A DNA stretch of 64,000 nucleotides, taken from assembly GCA_002270565.1 (NCBI GenBank), contig NQMI01000001.1:1457734-1521733 (forward strand), in the 5' to 3' direction. The notes under the pieces were generated by a model that was not told the DNA's origin, ran no database searches, and was given only the letters and a program-made list of their open reading frames with translations. Below are positions 13,097 to 24,437 of this stretch, one piece after another. The position numbers were made by a program, and so were the translations under genes. Each line of letters opens with the position of its first letter. Position 1 is the stretch's first letter. Source of the DNA: Stenocarpella maydis. Lineage: Eukaryota; Ascomycota; Sordariomycetes; Diaporthales; Diaporthaceae.

Positions 13097-14380
13097 TCAG
13101 GATCCCTTGGCGTCGTCAAGCCCCTTGAGAACATCCTGGACCATCCGCACGAGCTCCTTCCTCTTGGACCGCGCATCCTCGTCGCCGTTCGTCTCGACCT
13201 CGTCCAGCTTCAGCAGCACCTGCTGCATGACTGTCTCCGACAGCTTGCGGTGCTCGTCCTCGCGCTTCTTGCCGTCCGACGGCGGGCTCGCGGTGTACTG
13301 CATGCAGAGCGGCAGCAGCTGGGTGGTGAAGTGCGACTTGATGGTGTTGAGCTTGTCGATCGGCCCTCCCGGCGCCGCCGCGGCGCTGCCGCCCGACCCG
13401 CCCGACGCTGGCGACTGCGGCCTGCTCGACCCGGCGCCGTCGTTCCTAGGGACCTCGAGGCCGCTGTCGCGGGGGCTGGTGCTGGTCCTCTCCTTCTTCT
13501 TGCTCCTCCTCTTCTTGCCGCTCTTGGACTTCTTGGACCGGCCGCCCTCCGCATCCTTGGGCCCCACCACGATGACTTCCTCGCTGCCCTCTGTGCTTGA
13601 GTCGTCATCGCCGTCCGGCATGACCACGCGGATCTCGCTGTTGTTCTTGACCCCGAACTCACATACTGGCTCGTCGTCGATCTTCAGCTGGCGTCCCTTG
13701 TACAGCAGCTTTATCTTGCGGGCCTTGCGATCTGACAGCTTCATGACCATCTGCGCCCGCTCGCGGACGTCGCCGACCAGCAGCTTCCCATCGCCGATAC
13801 TATATGCGGGGAAATGCTCCTGGTAGGTGACGCCCTTGCTCTTGATGAGGAGGATGTCGTCCTCGTCTATAACCAGGGAGGGCCCTCCGGTCGACCGTGC
13901 GTAGTGCCGGCTCCTGTCTACCGGGTCTCTCTTGTAATCTCTCCCCTCCACGCCGTGATTCTCCAGATCCTCGGACGTGATGTAGCTGTAGTCGTCATCC
14001 GTGACCGCGGGCACACCGTCTCTCCCCAGGCTTGAGTTGAAGGGAGAAAGGCCACCGTGCTCACGGCTAGACGACCAGCCATAACGAGACATCTTCGTCC
14101 TACCTGCGTCCTTGGCCTGGGCCGATCTTGGAGAGGTGGACTTGGCGTAGACGGTGGGTATCGCGCCGAGCAAGAGGGCGGCGGCGGCGGCGCTGCTGTA
14201 GAAGACGGTCGGGTTGACGCCCGTGGTGGACTCGATGTACTGCGAGGCGCTGTCGATGGTGGTCTGGACCGAGGGCGGCAGTTGGTTGACCAGGCTGGCT
14301 GTGAGGTTTGCAATGTGCCCGGCGAATTGGGCGGCACCGGAGGATGCCAGGGTGTAGGGTCCGGAAGCCACCTTGGGCAA
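13097..14380 (-). CDS. BAG-domain co-chaperone with N-terminal membrane segment (5' end incomplete)
   Basis: An open frame of about 427 codons ends in a BAG domain (about residues 325-425; LNTIKSHF, EDEHRKLSETVMQQVLLKLD, RKELVRMVQDVLKGLD), which binds the Hsp70 ATPase domain and promotes nucleotide exchange. A ubiquitin-like region precedes it (KIKLLYKGRQLK to NNSEIRVVMPD), then a lysine-rich linker. Near the N-terminus is a hydrophobic segment (FYSSAAAAALLLGAIP), as in membrane-bound fungal BAG proteins. The true start is not settled: codon 1 of the open frame is TTG, preceded by an in-frame TAA inside TAACAG, which looks like a 3' splice site, so a short 5' exon is probably missing. The first ATG in the frame (MSRYGW, near 14,092) would remove the membrane segment. 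The segment before it could also be a 60-nt intron, but its donor would be weak (GTCTAC). Confidence 0.8.
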   Translation of the reverse strand: MPKVASGPYTLASSGAAQFAGHIANLTASLVNQLPPSVQTTIDSASQYIESTTGVNPTVFYSSAAAAALLLGAIPTVYAKSTSPRSAQAKDAGRTKMSRYGWSSSREHGGLSPFNSSLGRDGVPAVTDDDYSYITSEDLENHGVEGRDYKRDPVDRSRHYARSTGGPSLVIDEDDILLIKSKGVTYQEHFPAYSIGDGKLLVGDVRERAQMVMKLSDRKARKIKLLYKGRQLKIDDEPVCEFGVKNNSEIRVVMPDGDDDSSTEGSEEVIVVGPKDAEGGRSKKSKSGKKRRSKKKERTSTSPRDSGLEVPRNDGAGSSRPQSPASGGSGGSAAAAPGGPIDKLNTIKSHFTTQLLPLCMQYTASPPSDGKKREDEHRKLSETVMQQVLLKLDEVETNGDEDARSKRKELVRMVQDVLKGLDDAKGS

Positions 14381-16173
14381 CTGTTACGATGGTCCTTAAA
14401 AGGACACTGGCCGGACGTCGGGAGATGGGGTGGTGGTGGTGGTGGTGGTGGTGGAAGGGGTTGGGCGCAAAAAGAATGCGCTCGAAAGTTTTCAAAAGGG
14501 GAAAGGGATCGTTGAGATGCAGCGATTGGGGATGTGTTAGTTGACGGTGGCGGCGAATGGCAGAGAGTGTTAGGCTGCGTGCTTGATTTCACTCTCCAAA
14601 CCCCGAGTCGAACGAAGTTGATGCGCCCAAGTGGGGTCGATGCGATAATGCAGCAAGGCCAGCGGGTTCATTTGGGCCCCAGAAGACTAGACACGTCGAG
14701 GGTCGGATCCGAGATCGTGCTGGGTCGTCAGGTCGTACGTAAGAGACAGCCAATGCTGGAAGAAACTGCGCAATGCCTTGAGATCTGGCCCACGACAAAG
14801 GGTCACAAGGACAATGTCTGCCGGGACGGTCTGGGATGCTAGATTCGGTAATAATCGAACAGTCGGAAGAGGCAGTCGGTGCTCGAAGCTGGCGGTCGAA
14901 GAAAGGATTGGGATATCGGGTGAGGCTGCGGCTTCTTGGCTCCAACGTGTCGACAGCGACTGCAGCACACCCACTTGTGGAGAAGAGCTACTGAGGGAGG
15001 GAAGGGTGAATATTTAGTCAGGGTTAGGACCCTTTTCGGGAAGATGGTGGGGGGAGGCGGGGGCGGGGCGGGCACCGGCAGGTCTAGTGGTGTATATTAT
15101 AAAGCACTGCGACTTGAGATGAACATGTGGGAGGACCTGGGCAAACAGCGTTTCTGACACGAGGCCAAAAGCACAGCGTCATTACGGTTACGCCTGGAAT
15201 GTCCTCATGACTGAATGTCGCCATCGAGGCAATGAAAAACATGGACATGTCATGTCTCGCTTCACCTTGAGACGACTGGCAACAAATACACGGCGCTCGA
15301 GTCCAGCCGTGCGCCTGCATGAACACCAACCTGGAGACAAGACATATCCTGAGCAGCAAGCACGAGCAGCCCATTTCGGAAAGTCCAACTCACTGGTTGG
15401 CCTCGTCTAGCTAGCCATCTGCAGCAAAGATCATGGTAGATCGGCAGGCCGGGTGTGGTGCCGGGTTTGCCACTTGTACACAGGGACGAAGAGCTTTGCG
15501 ACAATCTTTTGGGGTTCCTGTTAGCATGTATTCCGTCAGTATGGTACTAGGTAGTCGGGAAGCTCGCTGATTATTCACCACGCTGGGAATAGCAAGAGTT
15601 TTCTGACGTCCACTGCCTTTGACATCTCAACCACGAGTGTCTTAGAGTCCGTGCCGGTGCCGGAACGGTGGCCATTACGTCATATTCCGAGTTGGCGTTT
15701 TGGAGGTAAAATCTGATTGGGGATCCGTGCTGAGGTCTAAGAAGCTTGGGGACTCACAGAAAGAAAAGTGAACTGAGGAGCCTTCGCTCTCTACATACCG
15801 CTGAGAGACATTGTGCATCTACATAGTACATTATCTGAGATGTCACGGTGGGGCCCAGCACGAAAATGGAGCCCTGGCCTGGCCTTGACCGGGCCGAGGA
15901 ATTCTGAACTTGAAAGGGCTGACTGACAGCTCCGGCAATGGGCGTACCCGTACTGAGCGTTGACAAATCCACAGGCGGTGATCCCATTGCGACCATATCT
16001 TGCCTCACCTCTGCTGTGTCATAGCTGCCCTCCCTACATCATTACACTATAAAAGCCCCCCGGCATATACTGCACTTACGTACCACACCCCTCCTTGCCC
16101 GAAAAAACTGCCGCGAACTGCACCCGCCCACTCCCTACGGAAAACAAAAGCCAATCCTCCTTTCCCCAAGTAA
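14381..16173. other. Intergenic region between BAG gene and glutaredoxin
   Basis: About 1.8 kb between divergent genes. It includes a GGT trinucleotide run (14,429-14,453; CCA on the minus strand) just upstream of the BAG open frame. Somewhere in it should be the missing first BAG exon. A TATA-like element before glutaredoxin is listed separately. No other gene is supported. Confidence 0.5.
16048..16055 (+). promoter_or_regulatory. TATA-like box of the glutaredoxin gene
   Basis: TATAAAAG lies about 120 bp upstream of the first glutaredoxin ATG, a reasonable distance for a fungal core promoter. No other promoter candidate is as clear in this interval. Confidence 0.5.
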
Positions 16174-16692
16174 ATGTCCATTCTGCGCAGGTTCTTCTCC
16201 GGATTCTCATCGCCCCTGGTCAGCATGGATGCCGCAAAGGCCAAGGCCCAGTCGCTCATCGACGAGAACGCCGTCATGGTCTTCTCCAAGAGCTATTGCC
16301 CCTACTGCCGCGCCTCCAAGAAGACGTTGCAGAACGCCGGCGCCCAGTTCAAGGTGTACGAGCTGAACGAGGAGAGTCAGTGCAACCCACACCATCCCAT
16401 TCCCTCGCACCCTCTCCTTCCTTGTCCCTCTTTTCCTGGGTGGTTTGTGATGGATGGGTTATACCCGAGGATCTCGGAGGAGGCCGGGCAGGTTTTGGCT
16501 GACTCGTTACTTTTCCTGTGCAACGCAACAGGCGACGGCAGCGACATCCAGGACGCCCTCGAGGAGCTCTCGGGCCAGCGCACCGTCCCCAACATCTTCT
16601 TCGGCAAGAAGCACATCGGCGGCAACTCGGACCTGGAGGCGCTCGGCTCCAGCCTAAAGGGCAAGCTGCAGGAGGTCGGCGCTTTGGCGTAA
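16174..16692 (+). CDS. Dithiol glutaredoxin (Grx1/2 type)
   Basis: Two exons, 16174-16375 and 16532-16692, give 120 residues. The CPYC active site sits in VMVFSKSYCPYC; TVPNIF and GGNSDLEAL are the glutathione-binding loops. The enzyme reduces protein and glutathione mixed disulfides using glutathione. There are two in-frame ATGs: MSILRRFF and, 17 codons later, MDAAKA. The segment between them is basic and aromatic with no acids, like a short mitochondrial presequence. Yeast Grx2 uses two starts in this way to reach mitochondria and cytosol, so dual targeting is a fair inference here. The intron (156 nt, GTCAGT to ACAG) is a multiple of three with no stop, so an unspliced message would encode 172 residues with a 52-residue insert. 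The spliced form fits the family. Confidence 0.93.
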   Translation: MSILRRFFSGFSSPLVSMDAAKAKAQSLIDENAVMVFSKSYCPYCRASKKTLQNAGAQFKVYELNEESQCNPHHPIPSHPLLPCPSFPGWFVMDGLYPRISEEAGQVLADSLLFLCNATGDGSDIQDALEELSGQRTVPNIFFGKKHIGGNSDLEALGSSLKGKLQEVGALA

Positions 16693-17112
16693 GGGCTACC
16701 ACCGCCATGTTTTACTCTGCGGTGCGTCATTATCACACCAAAGACGAAGGAGGCGCGGAATGTCATGCTTTTCCCCATTTAGCGCTGCTGGGACAACCTA
16801 TGATCGACATCCCCTCTTGTGGTGGGCAGGAGGGCGAACCTATGATGATGGTTACATGATGGTTATGGTGGTGGGAATGGCTCTTTTTTGGGCGAATACA
16901 TTCAATGATGCTCACACTGTTGGGACATGTTCACGAAGACAGTTACTTCACTTCCTCGCGTGGGAGGTTCCGGAACGTGCAATGTGACTGATTGTCAAAC
17001 CTTCGGACTGTATTGATGGCGACGAGGCGTGGGATGGATGTACACCGTGAACCATGTGCATGTTGCATGTGATATGGGATTGTGCTACATCGTGACCAAA
17101 GGGGCTGGTGGC
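16693..17112. other. Short intergenic region between convergent genes
   Basis: About 420 bp between the stops of glutaredoxin (+) and the AIM18-like gene (-). It holds only 3' flanks, with some TGATGG/TGGTTATGG-rich simple sequence near 16,845-16,880. Confidence 0.5.
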
Positions 17113-18330
17113 TCACAACACTTGCGTGGCCACGGTACCGACAGGCCGCTCCACAAACTCCATGATGCCGTTGATGATGCTCGTCTTGGCCTCCTCGCTC
17201 GCGACCTTCTTCCCGCCGAGGTAGTTCATCCACAGCGCGCGCGATATCCTCTCGTCCTTGACGGTGCCGATCAGCTCCCTGCCGCCGGGCCTGCCGTCGT
17301 CGTACACGAGCGTGAGCTTGCCGGCCGGGTCGCGCAGCAGCAGCAGCTCCTTCTGCTTGGGGACCTTGCCGCGGTTGAAGATGCGCTTGAACTCCCTCAT
17401 GGCCTCGCCAAACTCCTCGTCCTTGGTGTTGCCCTCGCGCGCCTGAATCGCCCGCACGAACCCGTCGCGCAGGTGGTGGAAGTCGGTGTCGCGCACGGGC
17501 ACCACGCGCACCATGCTCCGCGCGGGGATGCCGGACCGCAAGAGCTCGTCCCAGACCCGCTCGCCCTCGCCCGGGTCGGCCAGCTGCCTGCGCAGGTCGT
17601 CCTTCTCCGAGGCCACGAGCGTCGAGGCAATGGGGCTGATGCGCCGTACTAGGTGCCGCTGCAGGTCTGCGATGTCCTGCGTCGCGACGTAGAAGCCCAG
17701 CACGTAGACATTTATGCCCAGGAACGACACGGACCGCGTGCCCAGCCCCACCAGCGTGTACTCGGTGCCCGCGCCAGCGGACGGCGGCACGACCAGCGTC
17801 GGCGCCGTGGACCCCGCGTTTGAACCCCCCTCCGGCGGCGCGCCCGACCGCCCGTAGTCTGTGAGCTCCACCGTCCTGGGGAACTCGGGGACGTAGCTGT
17901 TGCCCGTGGGGACGACCTCGCGGCCGTTCTCGTCGTGCTTGATGACCTTGCGCGTGGGGTCGTGGATGGCGTCGCCGGCGGGAAGCGGCGAGTCGAGCCG
18001 TGTCGCCCCGCCGCCGCCGCCGTCCTCGCGCAGCTTCTGGCTGATCTTCCAGCACACGTATATGATGGATATGACGCCGGCGACGGCGCCGGCGGCCAGG
18101 GCCTGCTGCCTCGTGCGGTGGTACTCGGTGTACTCGGCGGCGAGGCGGTCGACGTTGAGGGAGTCGAGGCTGGCGCGGCGCGAGGGCTTGCCGCGGGGCC
18201 CGGACACGAGGCCGCGGCGGGTCGTGTGCGAGCACCGTGGGCAGGTGGTGGCGTCGCCAGCACTGCCGGGCCTGAGCAGGGGGCGGCGCGCCAGGCCACG
18301 GGCGAGAGACTGGCGGAGCATGCCGGACAT
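17113..18330 (-). CDS. AIM18/AIM46-like mitochondrial protein with chalcone-isomerase fold
   Basis: Single exon, 405 residues from the ATG at 18330 (MSGMLRQS). The longer open frame begins with a GTG codon and is not preferred. The N-terminus is arginine-rich and looks like a mitochondrial presequence. A transmembrane segment (ALAAGAVAGVISIIYVCW) follows at about residues 77-96. The C-terminal half, from about residue 185, is a chalcone-isomerase-like domain: TLVGLGTRSVSFLGINVYVLGFYV, then RMVP-like strands and KGVPKQKELLLL-like sequence, ending in LGGKKVASEEAKTSIINGIMEF. This matches fungal Aim18/Aim46, inner-membrane proteins with heme-binding CHI-fold domains and no proven catalytic role. 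It lies tail-to-tail with glutaredoxin. Confidence 0.88.
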   Translation of the reverse strand: MSGMLRQSLARGLARRPLLRPGSAGDATTCPRCSHTTRRGLVSGPRGKPSRRASLDSLNVDRLAAEYTEYHRTRQQALAAGAVAGVISIIYVCWKISQKLREDGGGGGATRLDSPLPAGDAIHDPTRKVIKHDENGREVVPTGNSYVPEFPRTVELTDYGRSGAPPEGGSNAGSTAPTLVVPPSAGAGTEYTLVGLGTRSVSFLGINVYVLGFYVATQDIADLQRHLVRRISPIASTLVASEKDDLRRQLADPGEGERVWDELLRSGIPARSMVRVVPVRDTDFHHLRDGFVRAIQAREGNTKDEEFGEAMREFKRIFNRGKVPKQKELLLLRDPAGKLTLVYDDGRPGGRELIGTVKDERISRALWMNYLGGKKVASEEAKTSIINGIMEFVERPVGTVATQVL

Positions 18331-19436
18331 GTGGGTTGGGGACACGGGGGATGGCACGGTGCCTGTCGCGGGATGGGCTTGACTGAGGTTTGCCTGGAAC
18401 CGAAGGTGTCGACGGTGTCGGGATGTGGGACAGAAGGGGTCGTCGAGGATGTCTGAAAACCTAGTTGATATGCCCCCAAAAGTGAGGGAAGCTCGTTGCC
18501 CCGGGCTGGTGTGCGGAAGCTCTCATCTGCATGGATTGGTTTGGGCAGCTCGGGACGGCGAGATGCCCCTCCCATTATCGCATATGCAATTCACGCTGGC
18601 CACTGCTGCAAGATCTACATAATTGCGTCATTGGTCTGTGTACAATTAGCAGTGCAAGAGAGGCCCAAGCACAACAAAACGGACCAGGCAAGTTCGAGAA
18701 ATCTACACGTACACACACCATTCGATGCAAGGAGTAGAAGTTTATCTGATCTGGTCTAAATCCCACGTCGGTTCCACCTGCTTGGTCGAGCGGCATCCAA
18801 GTGCAGTGCAGTGTAGTCCGAGAAGATCCCTCGGATGACAATCCAGCACTGAGTGGCCCCGCGGCCATGCTCTCGGCCACCCACCTCGACCATAATAGCG
18901 GCATTCCTGCTGGCTTTGTTCTATTGTCGCCGTGGCTGCATCCAGCCGGCCGGGTCTCACGCAGAACCAGCCAGGCCAGCCAGGCCAGTCCTGGGAGCCA
19001 ATCTGCTCATCAAGTGTGGTAAGAAGTGGCTTCCATCGTCGGTCCAAACTTGCTGTTACCATTAGTGCATGCATACGTCCATTTCAGAAGGTAGCCCTTG
19101 CTCAATGCAGGCCAGCACTGTCAGACATGGCCTTGGCTTTCGCAAAGGACGGAAAAGTGCATTGAAGCAGATTGGCCCTTCATAAAAAGGGCTGACGCTC
19201 AAAAATGCGTATCGTGGCGGCAGTGCCTTTTTATTACCCCTTTTCCTCGACTGTCGGGTTCCCAAGACGGTTCAGGGGCGCTGTGCCCGGGGAAGAGACG
19301 AGGAAATGGAGCTGCAAAAGTGTTGTGTCATGTTCATGCCGCCGCTCTCGTTTTTGTTTTGGCTTTTGGCTGTGGCCCCCCTGATCCGGTCTGCTGCATC
19401 AAGGGGAGAGAAGAGGGGGCATTGTGAGACGACGGC

Positions 19437-19470
19437 GCTGGGGCGCTGGGGCGCTGGGGCGCTGGGGCGC
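19437..19470. repeat. CGCTGGGG minisatellite
   Basis: Four tandem copies of the 8-nt unit CGCTGGGG, without interruption. The G-runs of four could support a quadruplex, though nothing else here points to function. Confidence 0.8.
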
Positions 19471-19930
19471 TGGCAGGCGTGGCCGGCTGCTTTGGTTTTG
19501 GGTTCCTGTTTCTTCGATACCTGTATATGAGTGTAGAAAAGACCCTGGCTTCCTGAGGGTGGAGTTGTTGCTTAAGCAACCGGCATAGAGACGAGACACA
19601 CAAGACAGAGAGCAGAGTAGCATTGATGGGTTGGTCGTGCAGTAAGTATCCGTAATAGGCTGGGAAAGAAGCGTCTCCAAGCCAAGCTTGGTTGCTTGGT
19701 TGGTGCTGCTATTAATGGGCAGGCGCCTATAGCCCAAAGCACGCGAGCACACTCACAAGATCAAGGGCTGGCAGGGTTGGCCCACGTCGGCGAGAACTTG
19801 TCAGTCACGGATCGACCCGCCCTGGTCTCCTTGGTTTCTCCAGCTTCGGACAGACAGACAGACTGGCTGATTGGCATACGGTATAATGTACATAATCTAC
19901 CTCCAAGTGTCTGCTCAAGGACATGCCTAC

Positions 19931-19950
19931 CTACCTACCTTGGTAGGTAG
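19931..19950. repeat. Perfect palindrome CTACCTACC-TT-GGTAGGTAG
   Basis: Nine-base arms are separated by two T. Such CCTACCTAGG-like palindromes scatter through many Sordariomycete intergenic regions. It may be a protein-binding site or a DNA-cruciform sequence; I see no specific gene association. Confidence 0.6.
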
Positions 19951-21227
19951 TACTCCGTGCCCGCATCTACTACTTGCACACATCTAGGTATATAAAGTGT
20001 AAGTGCAGGGCGGCAGCAGCACTACAGGCCCCTTAATTATCCGGATATCAGGGAAGGAAAACAATGTACTTACTTCTGTCTTGAACCTGCTCCTGCCTTT
20101 GCATCCCAGCTGCCCAGCCGATCGTCATCCCCGTCAGACCCGCATTCCCTCTCAGACATCACCAAATACGGAGTACTATGTAGGCCACCCAACCAGCCAA
20201 CCTGGGCCTTGCACTCAACTCGGAACCGAAGCTTGCCTTTGTAGTGTATGTAGCCTTCCCATCCATCGCAGTTGCTTCGACTTCCACTTGACTCGGCCGA
20301 CAATACGGCAGTGCGGATACAGTATCTACAGCCTTGCCGCGCCAGCTCTGAGATACAGCCCAGCCTGGCACCAGCACATGACACTTCTTTGTCCAGCAAT
20401 CCTCGGGGCTGTTTCCACGTGAAAACACCCACACACGACAATCAAAGGTCCGTCAGCGACAGCGCCAGCACCAGCGCCGGACCCAGCATCTCGAAATCCG
20501 TACCTAAGCCTCTCTCTCTTGCCCGTCTCCCTTCCCTACATCGCCCATGCAAGTCTCTGCATCCATACCTGGGTGGGCAGTCCAGGCCCGTCCGTCCATC
20601 CAACCCCCTCCTTGGGAACGGTCAGACAGCAGCCAGCCAGCCTAACCTGTGCCCAACTTCGAGCCCAGCAAGATCCATCCATTCTCACCTCCATCTCCGC
20701 CTTATCTAACCATCCATCCAACCGTCCACCCACCCTGCCACACCCCCGTCATCCCAATTCCGCCCTGCCCCCGCCCTCGACCCTCAACCACACCGCACTG
20801 TCACCCTCGCTGTCACTGTCACTGTCGTCCTGACCCACCAAAGCCCAGCCCAAACCGGCCTCTCAACCCCCAGGGGCCCATCCAAACCTATTTGACAATT
20901 ACCTCTTTCCCGCCGAGCACCCGAGGATATCATCCTGTGGGCACGCCAACTTACACTCTCAACAATAGCGCAGACCATCCGTCGTCGAACCTCGTCGCAC
21001 CCGCACCCGCCCTCCCGCCTAGCCTCACTCAAACACAGCAATCAGGTCTCCGCGCCGCCGCCGACTCCCACTGATTCTCTGACCCATCTCCGACCTGATC
21101 GTCCTCGAGGACAACCGCGAAGACCCCTCGAGTCCTTACCATCTCCCGCGGATGGTCTGACCCCATCTCGACGCACACGCTCGCCCTCCACGCCCTGTCG
21201 GGTCAATAAGCGCCTTCGCTCGACGCC

Positions 21228-23648
21228 ATGGCGCAGGCCGGCCTTGCTGAAGCAGGTGGGAATGGCATCCCGGTGCCCGCCTCCCTTGAGGCCGACGAGA
21301 ACCAGGACTCACGCTCCACCTCGTCCGCGAGCTCCCCCCAACCCGCAGAGTACGAGGAATCAGACTTCTATCACAACGGCAACGACTCCGAGTCTTCCCT
21401 TGGCGTCCCCAACCTGCAGGACATGCAGGTCTCTGACGAATACGACTGCCTCACCCCCGTCCAGCGCCTGCCCAACGAGATCCTCATCCAGATATTTGCA
21501 AAGTTGTCTGCTGCCACAGACCTGCGCCATGTCATGCTCACATGCAAACGCTGGTCCAGGAACGCCGTCGACTTGCTCTGGCACCGCCCGGCCTGCACCT
21601 CGTGGCACAAGCACGGCCTGATCTGCAGCACCCTCAGCCTCCAGCAGCCATACTACGCCTATGCCGATTTTATCAAACGCCTCAACCTGGCCTCGCTCGC
21701 CGACGGGGTTAATGACGGCAGCGTCATGGCCCTGGCCGTCTGCAACCGTGTCGAGAGGCTCACGCTCACAAACTGCAAGGGCCTGACCGATGGCGGCCTC
21801 ATCCCGCTCGTCACAAACAGCTCCCACCTCATGGCCCTTGACATCTCGGGCGACGAGGAGATCACGGAGGAGTCTATCAAGGTCATTGCTGAGCACTGCA
21901 AGCGCCTGCAGGGCCTCAACATCTCCAACTGCACCAAGATCTCCAACGAGTCCCTGGTCCTCCTCGCACAGAACTGCAGGTATCTGAAGCGGGTATGTAC
22001 AAGTCGCACAGCTGATCCCCCCGGGTATAGTGCTAACAGTGCTCGCTACAGCTCAAATTGAACGACTGCAGCCAGATCTCTGACGAGGCAGTCCTTGCCT
22101 TCGCCGAGCACTGCCCCAACATCCTCGAGATCGACCTGCACCAGTGCAGGCTGGTCGGCAATGCCCCCGTCACCAATCTGCTTGCAAAGGGGAATTCACT
22201 TAGGGAGCTCCGGCTGGCAATGTGCGAGCTGGTCGACGACAGTGCTTTCCTCTCCCTTCCCCCGGGGATGGTGTTTGACCACCTCCGCATCCTGGACCTC
22301 ACCTCCTGCGCCCGGGTCACCGACCAGGCTGTCGAGAAGATAGTCACCGCAGCTCCTCGTCTTCGGAACCTCGTTCTCGCAAAGTGTCGCAACATTACCG
22401 ACCAGGCCGTCTTCTCCATCTCGAAGCTCGGCAAGAACCTGCATTACGTCCACCTCGGTCACTGCGTGAACCTGACTGACGAGGCTGTCAAGCGCCTGGT
22501 TCATTTTTGCAACCGCATACGTTACATTGACCTGGGGTGCTGCCTGAATCTGACCGACGAGTCCGTCACCAGGCTGGCTGTTCTCCCGAAGCTCAAAAGG
22601 ATCGGCCTCGTGAAATGCAGCAGCATCACGGACGTGTCGGTCTATGCGCTTGCTAAGGCCAACCAGAGACTCCGTCACCGCAGGGACGCAGATGGAAGGA
22701 ACATAGGAGAACCCTATTCCAGCGGCAGCAGTCTGGAGCGGGTCCACCTCAGCTACTGCACGCAGCTCACGCTCAAGGTAAGGGCCTAGAGACGGGCTCC
22801 GTGCTGTCAGTTCTGATGCTAACAGCGATACAGAGCATCATCAAGCTTCTCAACTCCTGCCCCAGGTTGACACATCTCAGTCTCACGGGCGTACAGGCTT
22901 TCCTTAGGCAGGATCTCGAACAGTTCTGTCGCGACGCGCCACCTGGTATGCTCTTGCACATCTCGCCCCACTAAGCGTTGCATCGCCGGCTGACTATGTA
23001 TGCCTTGCAGAGTTCACCGACCATCAGCGGAACGTATTCTGCGTCTTTTCTGGCCAAGGAGTGTCCAACCTGCGCCACCACCTCAGTACTGACTCGGCTT
23101 TTGCTCACCTCCGAGACGGCACACCGACGGGGTTCCCACGCCATGCCCAGGTCGCGGCCAACTACGCCTCTTACCCACCACACCCAGGACACGCTCACCC
23201 CGACGCAGGCTTCGATGAGCAAGAAGGAGACGTGGTTGACGACGACGACGGACTCGATGATGGGACTGAGATGGTCATCGACGCAGCGCCCCTGGTTGTG
23301 CCGAACCACGGAGTTGCTGGTGCAAGTCTGGACGCCAGCATAATACCGCCCCCTCCTCCAGCACCATCTCAGGTGCCTTCGGTGTGGCAATCTCACAATC
23401 AGCCTTGGGCGCCAGGACTGTCCCATGCAAATGGCACCCAGCCGGCAGCGGGTCCAGGAAGTCAAGCCCCTGGCTTCCAGAGCCCAGACGTTACTGATGC
23501 TATGGACCTGAGCCCCGCGCGGGCAGGCGCCAGTACTGCTCCGCTTCGACTAGATGGGCCCACGGCTGCCGCGCACCTAAGGGACCATATGGACGGCAGT
23601 GACAACGGTGGCGAATCAAGCCGTAGTAGCCCTGCTGTGCCATATTAA
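21228..23648 (+). CDS. grrA: F-box/leucine-rich-repeat protein GrrA (Grr1 homologue), SCF substrate receptor
   Basis: Four exons: 21228-21992, 22052-22777, 22834-22945 and 23011-23648. They give 746 residues. An F-box (VQRLPNEILIQIFAKLSAA, to WHRP) spans about residues 76-122 and recruits Skp1. It is followed by about a dozen cysteine-containing leucine-rich repeats of the type L-x-L-x-x-C-x-x-I-T-D-x-x-V (about 150-550), which form the substrate-binding arc. A conserved block after the repeats (FLRQDLEQFCRDAPPEFTDHQR) and a low-complexity acidic tail (EGDVVDDDDGLDD) complete the Grr1 layout. In yeast Grr1 targets G1 cyclins and nutrient-signalling regulators for ubiquitination; in Aspergillus GrrA is needed for ascospore maturation. 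All three introns use GTATGN or GTAAGG donors and keep frame. The pyrimidine-rich upstream sequence suggests a long leader. Confidence 0.93.
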
Positions 23649-24404
23649 CTTCGCCCCATACCGGACATCAACCTCCACGACCAGTCTCGGCCGTACCCTT
23701 AGACTACTTGTGGCTCGGACAGCTACTTGCCATGCGAGGCAGTGGTCGCTCAGCCTAGCGAGAGGAAAGTCTTATCACTCGGAGAAATGGTTTGGCTCTA
23801 CAGTATAGGAGAATCCGTGTTTTGCCGCCGGATGAATGATTGCGGTCAAAGAAAGGCCACGAGAGCTGGATTAGCCCTGGTGCGCGCCGGAGTACAGGAA
23901 TGAGTTCAAATATGATACCCCCACCCCCAAAGTTGTGTCATGACGGGGAAAAAAAAAGAACAAAGGGAGAATTGTGCGGCCTGCCCCGCGGGCGGCGGGC
24001 CATTGCGTGGAAAGACGCAAATTGAATGCTGCAACATTCGCAAAGATCAGCAAATGCATCATCATAGACTGGGACATTGTTAATGCGAGGTACTTGCGCA
24101 GGGGCGCGGATGGACGGACCTAGGAGTCTCGTCTACGTTTTGTTTGGCTCTCGCGGCGGAAACACACAGGGCATGGATGGAAGGCCGGTTGGCTTTTGGT
24201 CGTTCAGCAAAGCAGAGGTGTTTTGGTTTCCCTCCTGTTCTGCCTTGGCCCCTTTGCACATTCCTTTGGCACGGACGGGCTCGCCGGTGTGCGTGCCCGC
24301 GTGTCTGCCTGTTAATTCTGTTATTTCAGTCACCTTGCATCGAGATCGGTCAGGAGGGTTCGGCAAACGGCAGATATTGGTCCATTTGGTATTGTAGCCA
24401 ACAG

Positions 24405-24408
<4 letters not shown>

Positions 24409-24435
<27 letters not shown>

Positions 24436-24437
24436 GT
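24409..24437. repeat. GTC/CGT trinucleotide microsatellite
   Basis: About nine uninterrupted CGT units in gene-free DNA. Several flanking frames translate it as poly-D or poly-R, which explains the spurious ORFs there. Confidence 0.85.

Larger units (their letters stand above)
18331..21227. other. Gene-free 2.9 kb upstream of grrA
   Basis: This is a divergent interval between the AIM18-like gene and grrA. The last 0.8 kb (20,440-21,227) is strongly pyrimidine-rich with almost no G-runs, as in long leaders of fungal regulatory genes. There is an octanucleotide run near 19,437-19,470 and a CTACCTACC/GGTAGGTAG palindrome at 19,931-19,950. ORFs here have no family signal. Confidence 0.55.

Noticed and set aside
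13016..13826. Long plus-strand ORFs of 194 and 239 codons opposite the BAG gene
   Set aside because: They are antisense shadows of a GC-rich gene; the minus-strand frame carries the BAG and ubiquitin-like motifs.
14429..14453. GGT run reading as poly-W or poly-H, possible metal-binding protein
   Set aside because: It is a trinucleotide microsatellite in the BAG upstream region; no ATG-started gene uses it.
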